From Hahella sp. HN01 (GTDB lineage: Bacteria; Pseudomonadota; Gammaproteobacteria; Pseudomonadales; Oleiphilaceae): DNA of 47,572 nt. Position numbers and translations under genes: made by a program. How positions within the stretch are numbered: the stretch's first letter is position 1; every line of letters begins with the position of its first letter. Of the stretch, positions 16,682 to 24,845 are shown in pieces. The stretch is taken from NCBI RefSeq assembly GCF_018986435.1, contig NZ_JAHMIN010000004.1:1-47572 (forward strand), written 5' to 3'. A model generated the notes under the pieces. It made no database searches. It saw only the letters and a list, made by a program, of their open reading frames with translations, and was not told the origin of the DNA.

Positions 16682-17643
16682 TTGATACCTTGATTCTCAC
16701 TTTGGACGCCACCATGCGCGTGTCCACGCCTCTGATTTTCGCCGCCTTCGCAGGCATGTTTTCCGAGCGTTCCGGCGTGGTGGACATCAGCCTGGAAGGT
16801 AAAATGCTGGCGGCTGCGTTCACTGCGGCGGCGGTCGCTTACCTGACCAATTCCGCATGGCTGGGTCTGGGCGCGGCCATTATGGTTTCCGTGTCTCTGG
16901 CGATGTTGCACGGCGTCGCCTGTGTCACGTTCCGTGGTAATCAGGTCGTCAGCGGCGTGGCTATCAATATTCTGGCTGCGGGTCTGACGATGACGCTGGG
17001 CCTAAGCTGGTTCAAGCAGGGCGGACAGACTCCACAGCTGACTGACGCTGCCCGCTTTTCCATTATTGAGTTCCCGGGCGCGGAGATGATGAGAGATGTG
17101 CCGGTAATCGGCGGCATCTATTCTGAAATGCTCAGCGGCCACAATATCTTTGTTTACTTGGCCTTTTTGGTCGTGCCGTTCTCCTGGTGGCTGTTGTTCC
17201 GCACGCGTTTCGGCTTGCGTCTGAGAGCTGTTGGCGAAAACCCGAAAGCAGTGGATACCGCAGGTATTTCCGTGCATCGCATGCGCTACGCCGCATTACT
17301 ATGCGCAGGCATTTTGTGCGGTTTCGCCGGAGCCTATATCTCCTCCGCTCAGAATGCGCAGTTCGTACGCGATATGACGGCCGGGCAGGGCTTTATCGCG
17401 CTGGCGGCGCTGATTTTTGGTAAGTGGCGTCCTCTGCCTGTTCTGGGCGCCTGTCTGCTGTTCGGATTCCTCGACGCTGTCGCCGTGCGCTTGCAGGGCG
17501 TGGAAATTCCCGGGTTGGGTAAGGCGCCGATTCAGTTGATTGAGGCGTTGCCATACATCCTGACGGTAGTTCTGCTGGCGGGCTTCTTTGGCAAAGCGGT
17601 GGCGCCCAAGGCGATCGGCTTGCCTTATGTGAAAGAACGTTAG
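16678..17643 (+). CDS. Nucleoside ABC transporter permease 2
   Basis: This is the second inner-membrane permease (NupC-like), 321 aa, and would form a heterodimer channel with the product of 15581-16681. Family motifs are MRVSTPLIFAAFAGMFSERS near the N-terminus, VDISLEGKMLAAAF (the equivalent of the GGEG motif), CVTFRGNQVVSGVAINILAA, and the coupling-loop LRAVGENPKAVDTAGI. Several clear hydrophobic helices are present (FVYLAFLVVPFSWWLLF and others). The start ATG overlaps the previous stop (ATGA). A 76-bp gap separates it from ribokinase, so the catabolic genes are likely on the same transcript. Confidence 0.94.
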   Translation: MIDTLILTLDATMRVSTPLIFAAFAGMFSERSGVVDISLEGKMLAAAFTAAAVAYLTNSAWLGLGAAIMVSVSLAMLHGVACVTFRGNQVVSGVAINILAAGLTMTLGLSWFKQGGQTPQLTDAARFSIIEFPGAEMMRDVPVIGGIYSEMLSGHNIFVYLAFLVVPFSWWLLFRTRFGLRLRAVGENPKAVDTAGISVHRMRYAALLCAGILCGFAGAYISSAQNAQFVRDMTAGQGFIALAALIFGKWRPLPVLGACLLFGFLDAVAVRLQGVEIPGLGKAPIQLIEALPYILTVVLLAGFFGKAVAPKAIGLPYVKER

Positions 17644-17719
17644 GTCAAACACTGATAAAGACATATCTGCGTCGCCAGGGCTCTGACCATTTGGCCTTGG
17701 CGACGACCTAAGGAAGACT

Positions 17720-18592
17720 ATGAAAGTTCTGAATTTCGGTTCTATTAATATTGATTATGTCTACCGGGTGCCTCACTTTGTGCGCCCGGGGGAAACGCTG
17801 GCCAGCGACTCGCTGTCGACAGTGTTGGGCGGCAAAGGCGCTAATCAAGCCATCGCCTTGGCGCGCGCGGGCGTTCAAACCGCCCATTTGGGGCGAGTGT
17901 CCGCGGCGGATGCCTGGGCGGTAGACCTGATGCGCGAAAGCGGCGTGGATGTCGCCACCGTCTCACAAATCGCTGAGCCCAGCGGTCACGCCATCATTCA
18001 GGTGGATGACGCGGGTGAAAACGCCATCGTGTTGTTTGGCGGCGCCAACCGCAGCTTTTCTCAAGAAGAGGTGGTCTCCGCTGTGTCCGCTCTGGACGAA
18101 GGCGACTGGCTGCTCATGCAAAACGAATGTAATGGTGTGGAATGGGCGATTGCCGCCGCAGCAGAGCGTAAGGTGAAAATTGCGTTCAACCCTGCGCCGA
18201 TGACGAAAGACGTCAAGACGCTGCCTTTGCAGCAGGTTGATCTGTTGATTCTCAACGCGATGGAAGCCTGCGACCTGGCGGAAACCGCAGATGCGGACGC
18301 CGCATTACAAGCCTTGGCGAGCAAATACCCAAACACTACGGTTGTGGTGACACTGGGTGGCGAAGGCGCTTTGGTCATGCACGGCGGCGAGATTGTCACC
18401 CGTCCGGCGGATAAAGTGACGCCTGTGGACACCACGGGCGCCGGCGACACCTTTGTCGGTTATTTCCTGGCTTCGCTTATTTCCGGTTATGAACATTCCG
18501 CCGCTCTGGCCAGGGCGGTTAAAGCGGCCGGCATTGCGGTCACCCGCCCCGGCGCTTCTCCTAGTATTCCAACCGCCCAGGAGGTGGATTGA
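17720..18592 (+). CDS. rbsK: Ribokinase (PfkB family)
   Basis: This is a cytosolic sugar kinase that phosphorylates ribose to ribose 5-phosphate. The N-terminal VLGGKGANQAIALARAG (about 36-52) is the ribokinase sugar-binding signature. The C-terminal VDTTGAGDTFVGYFLASL (about 236-253) is the PfkB ATP/anion-hole motif with the catalytic aspartate. At 290 aa it is slightly shorter than E. coli RbsK (309). The ATG follows AAGGAAGA. Lying between a nucleoside importer and a nucleoside hydrolase, its substrate is most simply the ribose released from imported ribonucleosides. Direct nucleoside kinase activity, known for some PfkB members, is an alternative. Confidence 0.88.
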   Translation: MKVLNFGSINIDYVYRVPHFVRPGETLASDSLSTVLGGKGANQAIALARAGVQTAHLGRVSAADAWAVDLMRESGVDVATVSQIAEPSGHAIIQVDDAGENAIVLFGGANRSFSQEEVVSAVSALDEGDWLLMQNECNGVEWAIAAAAERKVKIAFNPAPMTKDVKTLPLQQVDLLILNAMEACDLAETADADAALQALASKYPNTTVVVTLGGEGALVMHGGEIVTRPADKVTPVDTTGAGDTFVGYFLASLISGYEHSAALARAVKAAGIAVTRPGASPSIPTAQEVD

Positions 18593-18595
18593 TTT

Positions 18596-19567
18596 ATGTA
18601 CCCAATTATTATCGATACGGATCCCGGTGTAGATGACGCGATGGCGATCGCCTTCGCCCTGGCGCATCCTGAGATTGAACTGGTGGGCCTGACCACTGTT
18701 TTCGGCAATGTGCCGGTTGCTCGCGCCACCCGCAACGCGCTGGCTTTGGCGGAGCATTTTGGTGTCCCCAATCTGCCAGTGGCGCAAGGCGCCAAATACC
18801 CTCTGGTGCAGTCGCCGCTGCCGCACCCTGACTTTGTTCACGGCGCGGACGGTCTGGGCAACATGGATTATGACGCTCCTCAAGGACAAGCCGTGGCGCA
18901 AAGCGCAGCGGAGTTTATCGTTGAACAGGCCAATCGCCTGAATGGCGAGCTGACTGTCGTGGCGATTGGACCGCTGACTAACTTGGCGCTGGCGCTCAAA
19001 CTGGACCCGGACCTGCCCAGCAAGTTGCGTTCTCTGGTGATCATGGGCGGAGCTGTAGACGAACCAGGAAACGTATCGCCTATCGCCGAAGCGAACTTCC
19101 TGTCTGACCCTCACGCCGCGGACGTGGTGTTGGGTGCGGACTGGCCGGCGGTTATCGTTGGCCTGGATGTAACGCATAAAATCATTCTTACGGACGGCAA
19201 TCTGGCGCAACTGCGCGACAACGCCGGTGAAACTGGTAAATTGCTGTGGGAAACCAGCCGTTTTTACGTGAATTATTATTCCAATACCGGCGCAGCGTCC
19301 GACCATGACGAAGCAGGCTGCTGTATGCACGACGCCGCTGCGGTGGCTTATGTGGTGGCTCCGGAACTGTTCACCTGCATCAGCGGACCTGTGCGGGTTA
19401 TTAGTGAAGGGGTTGGAGCAGGGCAATTGACGATTAATCGCAAGGGCTACACCTATCTGCTCAAGCATTGGGAAGACCGTCCCGCCGCCAAGGTCTGTAT
19501 GGACCTGGAGGTGGAGAAAGTACGTTCTTTGTTCCTGGATACGATCATCCAGCACAAAGTGCGCTGA
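18596..19567 (+). CDS. Ribonucleoside hydrolase (IunH/Rih family)
   Basis: This is a cytosolic N-ribohydrolase that splits nucleosides into base and ribose. The calcium-binding IIDTDPGVDDAMAIAFAL at residues 4-21 is the family hallmark. Others are TTVFGNVPV, AIGPLTNLALAL, LVIMGGAVDEPGN (including the ribose-binding stretch), EANFLSDPHAADVVL and GLDVTHKI with the catalytic-side histidine, and MHDAAAVAYV near the C-terminus. At 323 aa the length is normal. A CAGGAGG site lies inside the end of rbsK, and the genes are 3 nt apart, so they are co-translated. Inosine/uridine versus broader specificity cannot be told from sequence. Confidence 0.94.
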   Translation: MYPIIIDTDPGVDDAMAIAFALAHPEIELVGLTTVFGNVPVARATRNALALAEHFGVPNLPVAQGAKYPLVQSPLPHPDFVHGADGLGNMDYDAPQGQAVAQSAAEFIVEQANRLNGELTVVAIGPLTNLALALKLDPDLPSKLRSLVIMGGAVDEPGNVSPIAEANFLSDPHAADVVLGADWPAVIVGLDVTHKIILTDGNLAQLRDNAGETGKLLWETSRFYVNYYSNTGAASDHDEAGCCMHDAAAVAYVVAPELFTCISGPVRVISEGVGAGQLTINRKGYTYLLKHWEDRPAAKVCMDLEVEKVRSLFLDTIIQHKVR

Positions 19568-19608
19568 ACTGATAAATAGAATAATGACGGTAACGAACTT
19601 CTCATGAT

Positions 19609-19637
19609 AAAAGGCCCTTGTACTCCAAGGGCCTTTT
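19609..19637 (+). terminator. Intrinsic terminator after the nucleoside operon
   Basis: AAAAGGCCCTTG (19609-19620) and CAAGGGCCTTTT (19626-19637) form a perfect 12-bp stem with a 5-nt loop. The 3' arm ends in T4. It ends the transporter-rbsK-hydrolase transcript and separates it from the ushA-like gene. Confidence 0.9.
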
Positions 19638-19703
19638 GCGAAGTGAGCGTTACTGAGCGGCCACGGGCGTTTAAGAATAACTCAGCTTAGGGCTTGGGTC
19701 TGT

Positions 19704-19730
19704 TGGCGATTGCTTTCGCCACCCCTTTTT
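19704..19730 (+). terminator. Hairpin with T-tract upstream of ushA
   Basis: TGGCGA (19704-19709) and TCGCCA (19716-19721) form a 6-bp stem followed by CCCCTTTTT. It lies about 150 bp before the ushA-like start. It could be a second terminator for the upstream operon or an attenuator in a ushA leader; no start site is evident to decide. Confidence 0.45.
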
Positions 19731-19881
19731 GGCTATTTTCCCTTTCTCATTGCCGGAGACGCGATTCGGCGGCGTAGCCAGCTCGCCGGGGTCTTCACTG
19801 TGAGTAATGAAATATGTTTCAAAATCGGCGCTGTTCCCAAAGGACAACGGGCCCGGATATAAAAACAGAAAGGAAAAACAC

Positions 19882-21528
19882 ATGGTAGCAAAGCAACGCA
19901 AACTGGGCCTGGCCATTCTGGCGGCCTGTTCATTGACGGTCGTCGCCTGCGCCCCGATGCAAACGGGTCCGCAGAAAGACAAGACGTACCATATCACCCT
20001 CCTGCACACCAATGATCATCACGGCCGCTTCTGGCCCAACAAGTACGGCGAGTACGGCCTGGCGGCGCGTAAGTCTCTGGTGGATGAGATTCGTCAGGAG
20101 GTGACGGCGGAAGGCGGTCATGTGCTGCTGCTGTCCGGCGGCGATATTAACACTGGCGTTCCTGAGTCTGATTTGCAGGACGCTGAGCCGGATTTCAAAG
20201 GGATGAACATGGTCGGTTACGACGCCATGGCGATCGGCAACCATGAGTTTGACAACCCGATCGACATTTTGCGTATGCAGGAACAGTGGGCGAACTTTCC
20301 ATTCCTGGCGGCGAATATCTACGACTCCAACGGCAAGCGCCTGTTCGAACCCTATAAAATCTTCAACGTCGATGGTCTGCGCATTGGCGTAATGGGTCTG
20401 ACGACGGAAGACACCAAGAAGCTGGGCAACCCTGAATTTATTGACGCAGTTCAGTTCACCAAGCCTTCTGACGAAGCGGCGAAAGTACTGCCAGAGTTAA
20501 AGAAAAAGGCGGACGTCGTTATCGCGGCGACCCATATGGGCCACTACGTTGACGCTAATTACGGCATCAACGCTCCAGGCGACGTTACTTTGGCCAGAAC
20601 CGTTTCCGGCATCGACGTGATCGTTGGCGGCCACTCCCAGGACCCCGTGTGTATGACTGGTGAGAACCAGCGGAATGAGTCCTACAAGCCGGGTGATCCC
20701 TGTATGCCGGATGTGCAGAACGGCACGCTGATCATGCAGGCCCATGAGTGGGGCAAATACGTGGGGCGTGCGGATCTGGAATACCGCAATGGCGAATTGA
20801 AACTGGTTAAATATCAGTTGATTCCGGTTAACCTGAAGAAGAAGGTTAAAAACGCGCAGGGTGAAGACGAGCGCGTGTTCGTGACCGAAGAGATCAAACC
20901 GGATCAGAAAGTGTTGGCCTTCCTGCAACCCTACCAGGACAAAGGTCAGGAGCAGCTGAATCAGGTCGTGGGCGATGTTGACAAGCGTTTGGAAGGCGAC
21001 CGCAAAGTGGTGCGTTTCAAACCGACCAACCTGGGTCACCTGATTGCGGCGGCGCAAATGGAAAAGGTGAAAGCGGATCTGGCGGTGATGAACTCTGGCG
21101 GCGTACGCGACAGCATCGACGCAGGCCCGATCACTTACAAAGAAGTGCTGATGGTGCAGCCTTTCGCCAACATGGTGAGTTCCGTAGACCTGAGCGGCAA
21201 AGAGCTGCTGGACTACCTGCGCATTGTGGCGGAGAAGCCAGTAGATAGCGGCGCGTTCGCTCAGTTCGCCGGTGTGCAGCTGCAAGTAGTTGGCGGCAAA
21301 CTGAAGTCCGCCAAGGTAAACGGCAAGCCTATCAATCCGAAGCAGACTTATCGTATGGCTATCAATAGCTATATCGCTTCCGGCGGTGACGGCTATCCGA
21401 AAATCGACACTCATCCGGGCTACGTGAACAGTGGGTTTGTCGACGCGGAAGTGTTGATGAGCTATCTGAAGAAACACTCCCCGGTTAAAGCGGCGGATCA
21501 CGAAAAAGCGGAAGTTATCCGTAAGTAA
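19882..21528 (+). CDS. ushA: UshA-like 5'-nucleotidase/UDP-sugar hydrolase lipoprotein
   Basis: This is a dinuclear-metal nucleotidase of the periplasm or envelope. The ATG at 19882 follows AAAGGAA. A lipoprotein signal ends in LTVVAC with lipid-acceptor Cys22-23. The metallophosphatase domain shows LLHTNDHHGRF, SGGDINTG, GNHEFDN, ATHMGH and GGHSQDPV, all expected metal ligands. The C-terminal 5'-nucleotidase domain has NSGGVRDSID and MVQPFANMVSSVDLSG, followed by YRMAINSYIASGGDG with the substrate-binding loop. At 548 aa it is close to E. coli UshA (550), which is soluble; this one is predicted to be lipid-anchored. It would turn extracellular nucleotides into nucleosides for the importer just upstream. 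Confidence 0.92.
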   Translation: MVAKQRKLGLAILAACSLTVVACAPMQTGPQKDKTYHITLLHTNDHHGRFWPNKYGEYGLAARKSLVDEIRQEVTAEGGHVLLLSGGDINTGVPESDLQDAEPDFKGMNMVGYDAMAIGNHEFDNPIDILRMQEQWANFPFLAANIYDSNGKRLFEPYKIFNVDGLRIGVMGLTTEDTKKLGNPEFIDAVQFTKPSDEAAKVLPELKKKADVVIAATHMGHYVDANYGINAPGDVTLARTVSGIDVIVGGHSQDPVCMTGENQRNESYKPGDPCMPDVQNGTLIMQAHEWGKYVGRADLEYRNGELKLVKYQLIPVNLKKKVKNAQGEDERVFVTEEIKPDQKVLAFLQPYQDKGQEQLNQVVGDVDKRLEGDRKVVRFKPTNLGHLIAAAQMEKVKADLAVMNSGGVRDSIDAGPITYKEVLMVQPFANMVSSVDLSGKELLDYLRIVAEKPVDSGAFAQFAGVQLQVVGGKLKSAKVNGKPINPKQTYRMAINSYIASGGDGYPKIDTHPGYVNSGFVDAEVLMSYLKKHSPVKAADHEKAEVIRK

Positions 21529-21639
21529 GCTTTCCTGAAGTGAAAGCGCTTCAGCTTCCCCTTTCTTCCAGCGTAAAGCATAACAGGAGGAAGGGGAGGT
21601 CTGATTTCCTCTTCTTCTGTATTTCCCGTCCAGAAAAAA

Positions 21640-22197
21640 CTAATCCGTCCGGCGATACATTACATCAGTTCGCAGCACATATTTGATTCCAGCTTTGACC
21701 TCGCAGCCTTCATGAAATATCTCGTGCTGAAACGCCAGCGCCAGACCCGCCTTGGGCGAAATTGTGACTTCCGGCGTCACAAAAAATCCCGTCTCGCCGC
21801 CAGCTTCAACTTCATTCAGATATAGCAGCAAGGTGTAAAAGCTACGCTCATTTTCCGAACGTCCGTAAAAGCCATCAGAGTGAGGAGCGAACTTCATCCC
21901 TGGTTTGTATCGGTAGCATCGGAACAACTCATTCAACCCTGCAATAGACCATCCAAACACCGTCTGAGGCAGCTCGCTTTTTAGTTTCTGGTACAGGTAG
22001 TAGGCGTAGTCGGGATCGTTTTTCATCACCCTTTCGTTATTTCGATAATCCGGTCTATAGATTTCGCCTTTATGTGTGTGAAGAGGGGCGGCTTTGGGGT
22101 TTTGATCGTCAATGTATTGAATCCAGTCAAGGCATTCCGGCGCCGGAATAGCCTCTTCCACGGTGGAAATATAGGGAGCGCTATGATCGATGTTCAT
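21640..22197 (-). CDS. 2OG-Fe(II) oxygenase, prolyl-4-hydroxylase-like
   Basis: This is a non-haem iron, 2-oxoglutarate-dependent hydroxylase with a double-stranded beta-helix fold. The iron triad is visible: the H-x-D of PHSDGFYG, the distal histidine in HEIFHEGCEV, and a following arginine or lysine for 2OG (KYVLRTDVMYR). Between them are TLLLYLNE and GGETGFF. At 185 aa it is a single-domain enzyme without signal peptide. The substrate is unknown; free amino acids or protein prolines are options. The ATG has no clear Shine-Dalgarno. It stands alone between ushA (convergent) and an AT-rich gap. Confidence 0.85.
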   Translation of the reverse strand: MNIDHSAPYISTVEEAIPAPECLDWIQYIDDQNPKAAPLHTHKGEIYRPDYRNNERVMKNDPDYAYYLYQKLKSELPQTVFGWSIAGLNELFRCYRYKPGMKFAPHSDGFYGRSENERSFYTLLLYLNEVEAGGETGFFVTPEVTISPKAGLALAFQHEIFHEGCEVKAGIKYVLRTDVMYRRTD

Positions 22198-22414
22198 ATG
22201 GATTTTGTAGGTTGGATTATTAGAGGAAGAGAGCGTTTTATAACGGCGCTAATTTTACCATTTTTTGCGTGTTTTCAGGGTTTTTTGTTAGCTCTTTTTG
22301 TCGTCTAAGTATTTGAAAATAAAATATTTAATTTAGTTTTTTTGTGGGGTCGTCAGAGGGTGGTTGAAGTGTAGGTTGGACCTTTCGACGGACTAAATCC
22401 ATTTGTTAGTCCTG

Positions 22415-22454
22415 AAAACGACAGGACCTGCGCATGGCAGGCCCGGTCTCTGTC
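22415..22454 (-). terminator. Probable terminator after the phosphoesterase gene
   Basis: Read on the minus strand, GACAG and CCTGC pair with GCAGG and CTGTC around a CATGC loop, with an internal bulge, followed by GTTTTC. It lies about 30 nt after the stop at 22485. The imperfect stem and short U-tract make it a moderate call. Confidence 0.45.
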
Positions 22455-22484
22455 TCCTTTTGGTTCGTCAAAGACGCGCTGTAA

Positions 22485-24446
22485 TTATTCCTTCTTCAAA
22501 TAAGCGCCCGGACATGCCCAGATATGCGCATCAGTCAGTGGCTGATAGAAGACCCAGAGAGTGTCTTTAAGCGTCGCTATGGCGAGAGGCGTATCTGAGT
22601 TGCGGAATACGCCGGAGACCGCGCTGGAGCCGCTCCAGCCCGCCTCAGCCAGGGTGCCGTACCCATTGCTGGTGGTGTCGTTTTCGGCCGGGTTATAGGA
22701 AACCAGGTTGGCGGGCGTCAGCGTGCCGCTGATGGAGAAAGTTTCGAATAACAGTTGTCCGTTAGCCGGTCCATCGGAGCGTCGGTTGTGCGTCAGATAA
22801 ACGACACCATTCAGGGTTGCGGCCGCTAATTCTCCTGAAGCGCCGACGCCTTCGGCCACCGGTTCATCTTCGTTCGGCGTCACTGGATTGGGCGCTTCGC
22901 TGAAGTGATTCAGAGAGAAGGCGCTGGCGGACCATTGATTCACGGTGGTGTCGTCATAGGGGCCGGCGTATTTGCTGTTCTCCACTGTCACTTTATTGAA
23001 TTCCCCGGTGTTGTAGCTCATGCAGGCTAACTGTCCGGTTTTCACAATTTTATAGATCAACAAAATGGTGGGCCCGAGGGCTGTGAGTGTGAAAGGTCCT
23101 TCGCTGTGGGTGCAAATAGCGGGGGAAGGACCCTGCCAGGCTCCATTGTTGAAGGTCAGGCTGTGCAATTGCTGAGTCGCATTATCGCGGTAGACCAGCA
23201 TAAATCCTGACTGGTGCGGGATGCTGGTCAGAGCAATTTCTTCGACTTCTCCGGTATCGGGCGTTTCCGCCAGCCGCCAGCCGTTTTCAAGATCATAGTG
23301 CTTGATGATCAATCGCTTATTTGAGTCCCGATAGGCCAGCGCGAGCCCGTCTGCATTGGAGGCCAAATGCAGATAGCCATCGCCATCCTCGGCGACAGTG
23401 ACTTCAGGCGACCATCTATGACCGTCAAACACAGAGTGCTTCAGCGTTCCATCTATGTCCGCGCTGACCACATAGAGTTCATCCTGGTAGGCGGCGGCGC
23501 TCAGGTTCTGCTTGCCGCCAAGGGGCGTTTCCCGTGGAGGCAGCCATTGGAAGGATTTACCCCACAGGAACTGAAACCAATTGGCGTCCCTGTCGTTTTT
23601 CTGCAGATTGCCCAGGTTGAAGTTCTTTTCGATGGTTTTAAGCAGGCTGTAATGGTTATAGCCTTCCGCCTGTTTGCCGGGCTTGATCATGTCCCCGAGA
23701 AGAACGGTATAGATTTGATTGGGACCATCGTAGGTGTACTTTTTGCCTTTGTCGTAAAAGGCTTCGAAGTCGGCTTCGTCGTAGGTGACCACCACCAGGG
23801 TTTTCGGCGGCAGTTTACTGTTAGGGCCGGGAAAGTTCAGACCGGAGAAGAAGGATTGCAACCATCTCGCCTGCTGGTCGACTAATACCGGTGCGCGCTC
23901 GCCATTTAAGCTGTCATTGAGGGTGCCCACCAGGTAATGGCCGTCGTTCCACATATTGGGCGTGAACCACGCATATTCAGGAAAGTCGTTATTGAGCAGG
24001 TCGCGCCAGAACCCGGCTTCGTTGTCTATTTTTTTCCAGCGCTCCTGATTGTCCAGGATGTTCTGGAAGGACGAAAACGGATTGTGTTTGATCACATAGG
24101 GATAGTGGTCGCGAGGCTTGAAGTTTTCAGGAACCCAGGGCGTATCGTCAGGGACGTAGCTGTCCATATAGGCTTTCCAGCGCAAATTCAGCGGAGAGGC
24201 CTCGATAAGATCCACAATCGTCTTTTGCGGGAGAGGCTGGGGCTGGTCGTCATCGCTGACATTGCAGAGTTCTCCCGCAATGGAAGTAATGTAGTTGGTC
24301 TGAGAGGGATGCATGACGCCGAAGCTGTTGGTCAGCTCAATTCCCTGAGCGGCCAGATTACGCATGTATTCGTTTTCCTGCACGTAACCCCGGTACTCGT
24401 TCTCAAACATGATGATCAGGACATGATCAAAGACGCGCTCTTCCAT
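22485..24446 (-). CDS. AcpA-family phosphoesterase with propeller-like C-terminus
   Basis: The N-terminal half (about 1-300) is a phosphoesterase of the acid phosphatase/phospholipase C superfamily: HVLIIMFENEYRG with metal ligands, a nucleophile region MHPSQTNYITSIAGE, VVVTYDEADF (Asp and Glu metal ligands) and YNHYSLLKTIE (His). The C-terminal half (about 310-653) has repeated strands such as DELYVVSADIDGTL, GLALAYRDSNK, GFMLVYRDNATQQL and DTLWVFYQPLTD, spaced at about 50-60 residues, like a beta-propeller or lectin-type fold. The ATG has an excellent Shine-Dalgarno (AGGGAGG, 5 nt) and the mature-like N-terminus begins at once, so no classical signal peptide is seen. Substrate is unknown. 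Confidence 0.82.
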   Translation of the reverse strand: MEERVFDHVLIIMFENEYRGYVQENEYMRNLAAQGIELTNSFGVMHPSQTNYITSIAGELCNVSDDDQPQPLPQKTIVDLIEASPLNLRWKAYMDSYVPDDTPWVPENFKPRDHYPYVIKHNPFSSFQNILDNQERWKKIDNEAGFWRDLLNNDFPEYAWFTPNMWNDGHYLVGTLNDSLNGERAPVLVDQQARWLQSFFSGLNFPGPNSKLPPKTLVVVTYDEADFEAFYDKGKKYTYDGPNQIYTVLLGDMIKPGKQAEGYNHYSLLKTIEKNFNLGNLQKNDRDANWFQFLWGKSFQWLPPRETPLGGKQNLSAAAYQDELYVVSADIDGTLKHSVFDGHRWSPEVTVAEDGDGYLHLASNADGLALAYRDSNKRLIIKHYDLENGWRLAETPDTGEVEEIALTSIPHQSGFMLVYRDNATQQLHSLTFNNGAWQGPSPAICTHSEGPFTLTALGPTILLIYKIVKTGQLACMSYNTGEFNKVTVENSKYAGPYDDTTVNQWSASAFSLNHFSEAPNPVTPNEDEPVAEGVGASGELAAATLNGVVYLTHNRRSDGPANGQLLFETFSISGTLTPANLVSYNPAENDTTSNGYGTLAEAGWSGSSAVSGVFRNSDTPLAIATLKDTLWVFYQPLTDAHIWACPGAYLKKE

Positions 24447-24550
24447 AAAACCTCCCTATTCGCTTTGGGCGGATAAACTGTACTGGCGGAGTGAAACTTC
24501 AACTTTTGGTTGCGGAAATGAGTGCCCACGTGATCTGGATTTTTCGCAGG

Positions 24551-24589
24551 GAATGCAGTCAGTGAGTCCGATAAGAATGCATTCAGTGA
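24551..24589. repeat. Tandem 15-bp direct repeat, possible operator pair
   Basis: GAATGCAGTCAGTGA (24551-24565) and GAATGCATTCAGTGA (24575-24589) differ at one base and are 24 bp apart start to start. The second copy contains the perfect palindrome GAATGCATTC. They lie 105-143 bp upstream of the phosphoesterase start, a plausible place for a tandem regulator site. Confidence 0.6.
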
Positions 24590-24679
24590 TGGGGGAGTAA
24601 AGGGGGCTGGAGTTTGATCGAGACAAATTGTCTAACCCGTCCATAGAGGGCTCCCTGGGCTTTGATCCACTAACCACTT

Positions 24680-24711
24680 GCTTCCGCACAGCAATCGGAA
24701 GCCACTTTTTT
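24680..24711 (+). terminator. Orphan intrinsic terminator
   Basis: GCTTCCG (24680-24686) and CGGAAGC (24696-24702) form a perfect 7-bp stem with a 9-nt loop, followed by CACTTTTTT. The nearest + strand gene upstream ends at 21528, with two minus-strand genes between, so it has no obvious gene to terminate. Confidence 0.7.
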
Positions 24712-24845
24712 GTCTTCTATTGAAAGTTAGTATAGACCGTTTATTGATCAGTACGTGACGTCAAGGCGGGTGCTTCTCGTTACGCCGGTAACAGCCAGGG
24801 TTGCGTCAGGCGTTCCGGGCTTAAGTCGCTTCGGAAAACGGATGA

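Larger units (their letters stand above)
24447..24845. other. Gene-free region with tandem repeat and orphan terminator, 399 nt
   Basis: No coding frame is convincing. The region contains the Shine-Dalgarno of the phosphoesterase gene, a 15-bp tandem repeat (24551-24589), an 11-bp palindrome GACAAATTGTC (24622-24632), a strong + strand terminator (24680-24711) with no + strand gene before it, and an 8-bp palindrome TGACGTCA (24756-24763). It may hold a small RNA gene; see findings. Confidence 0.6.

Noticed and set aside
24756-24763. TGACGTCA palindrome
   Set aside because: An 8-bp palindrome is expected by chance at this scale and has no clear promoter nearby.
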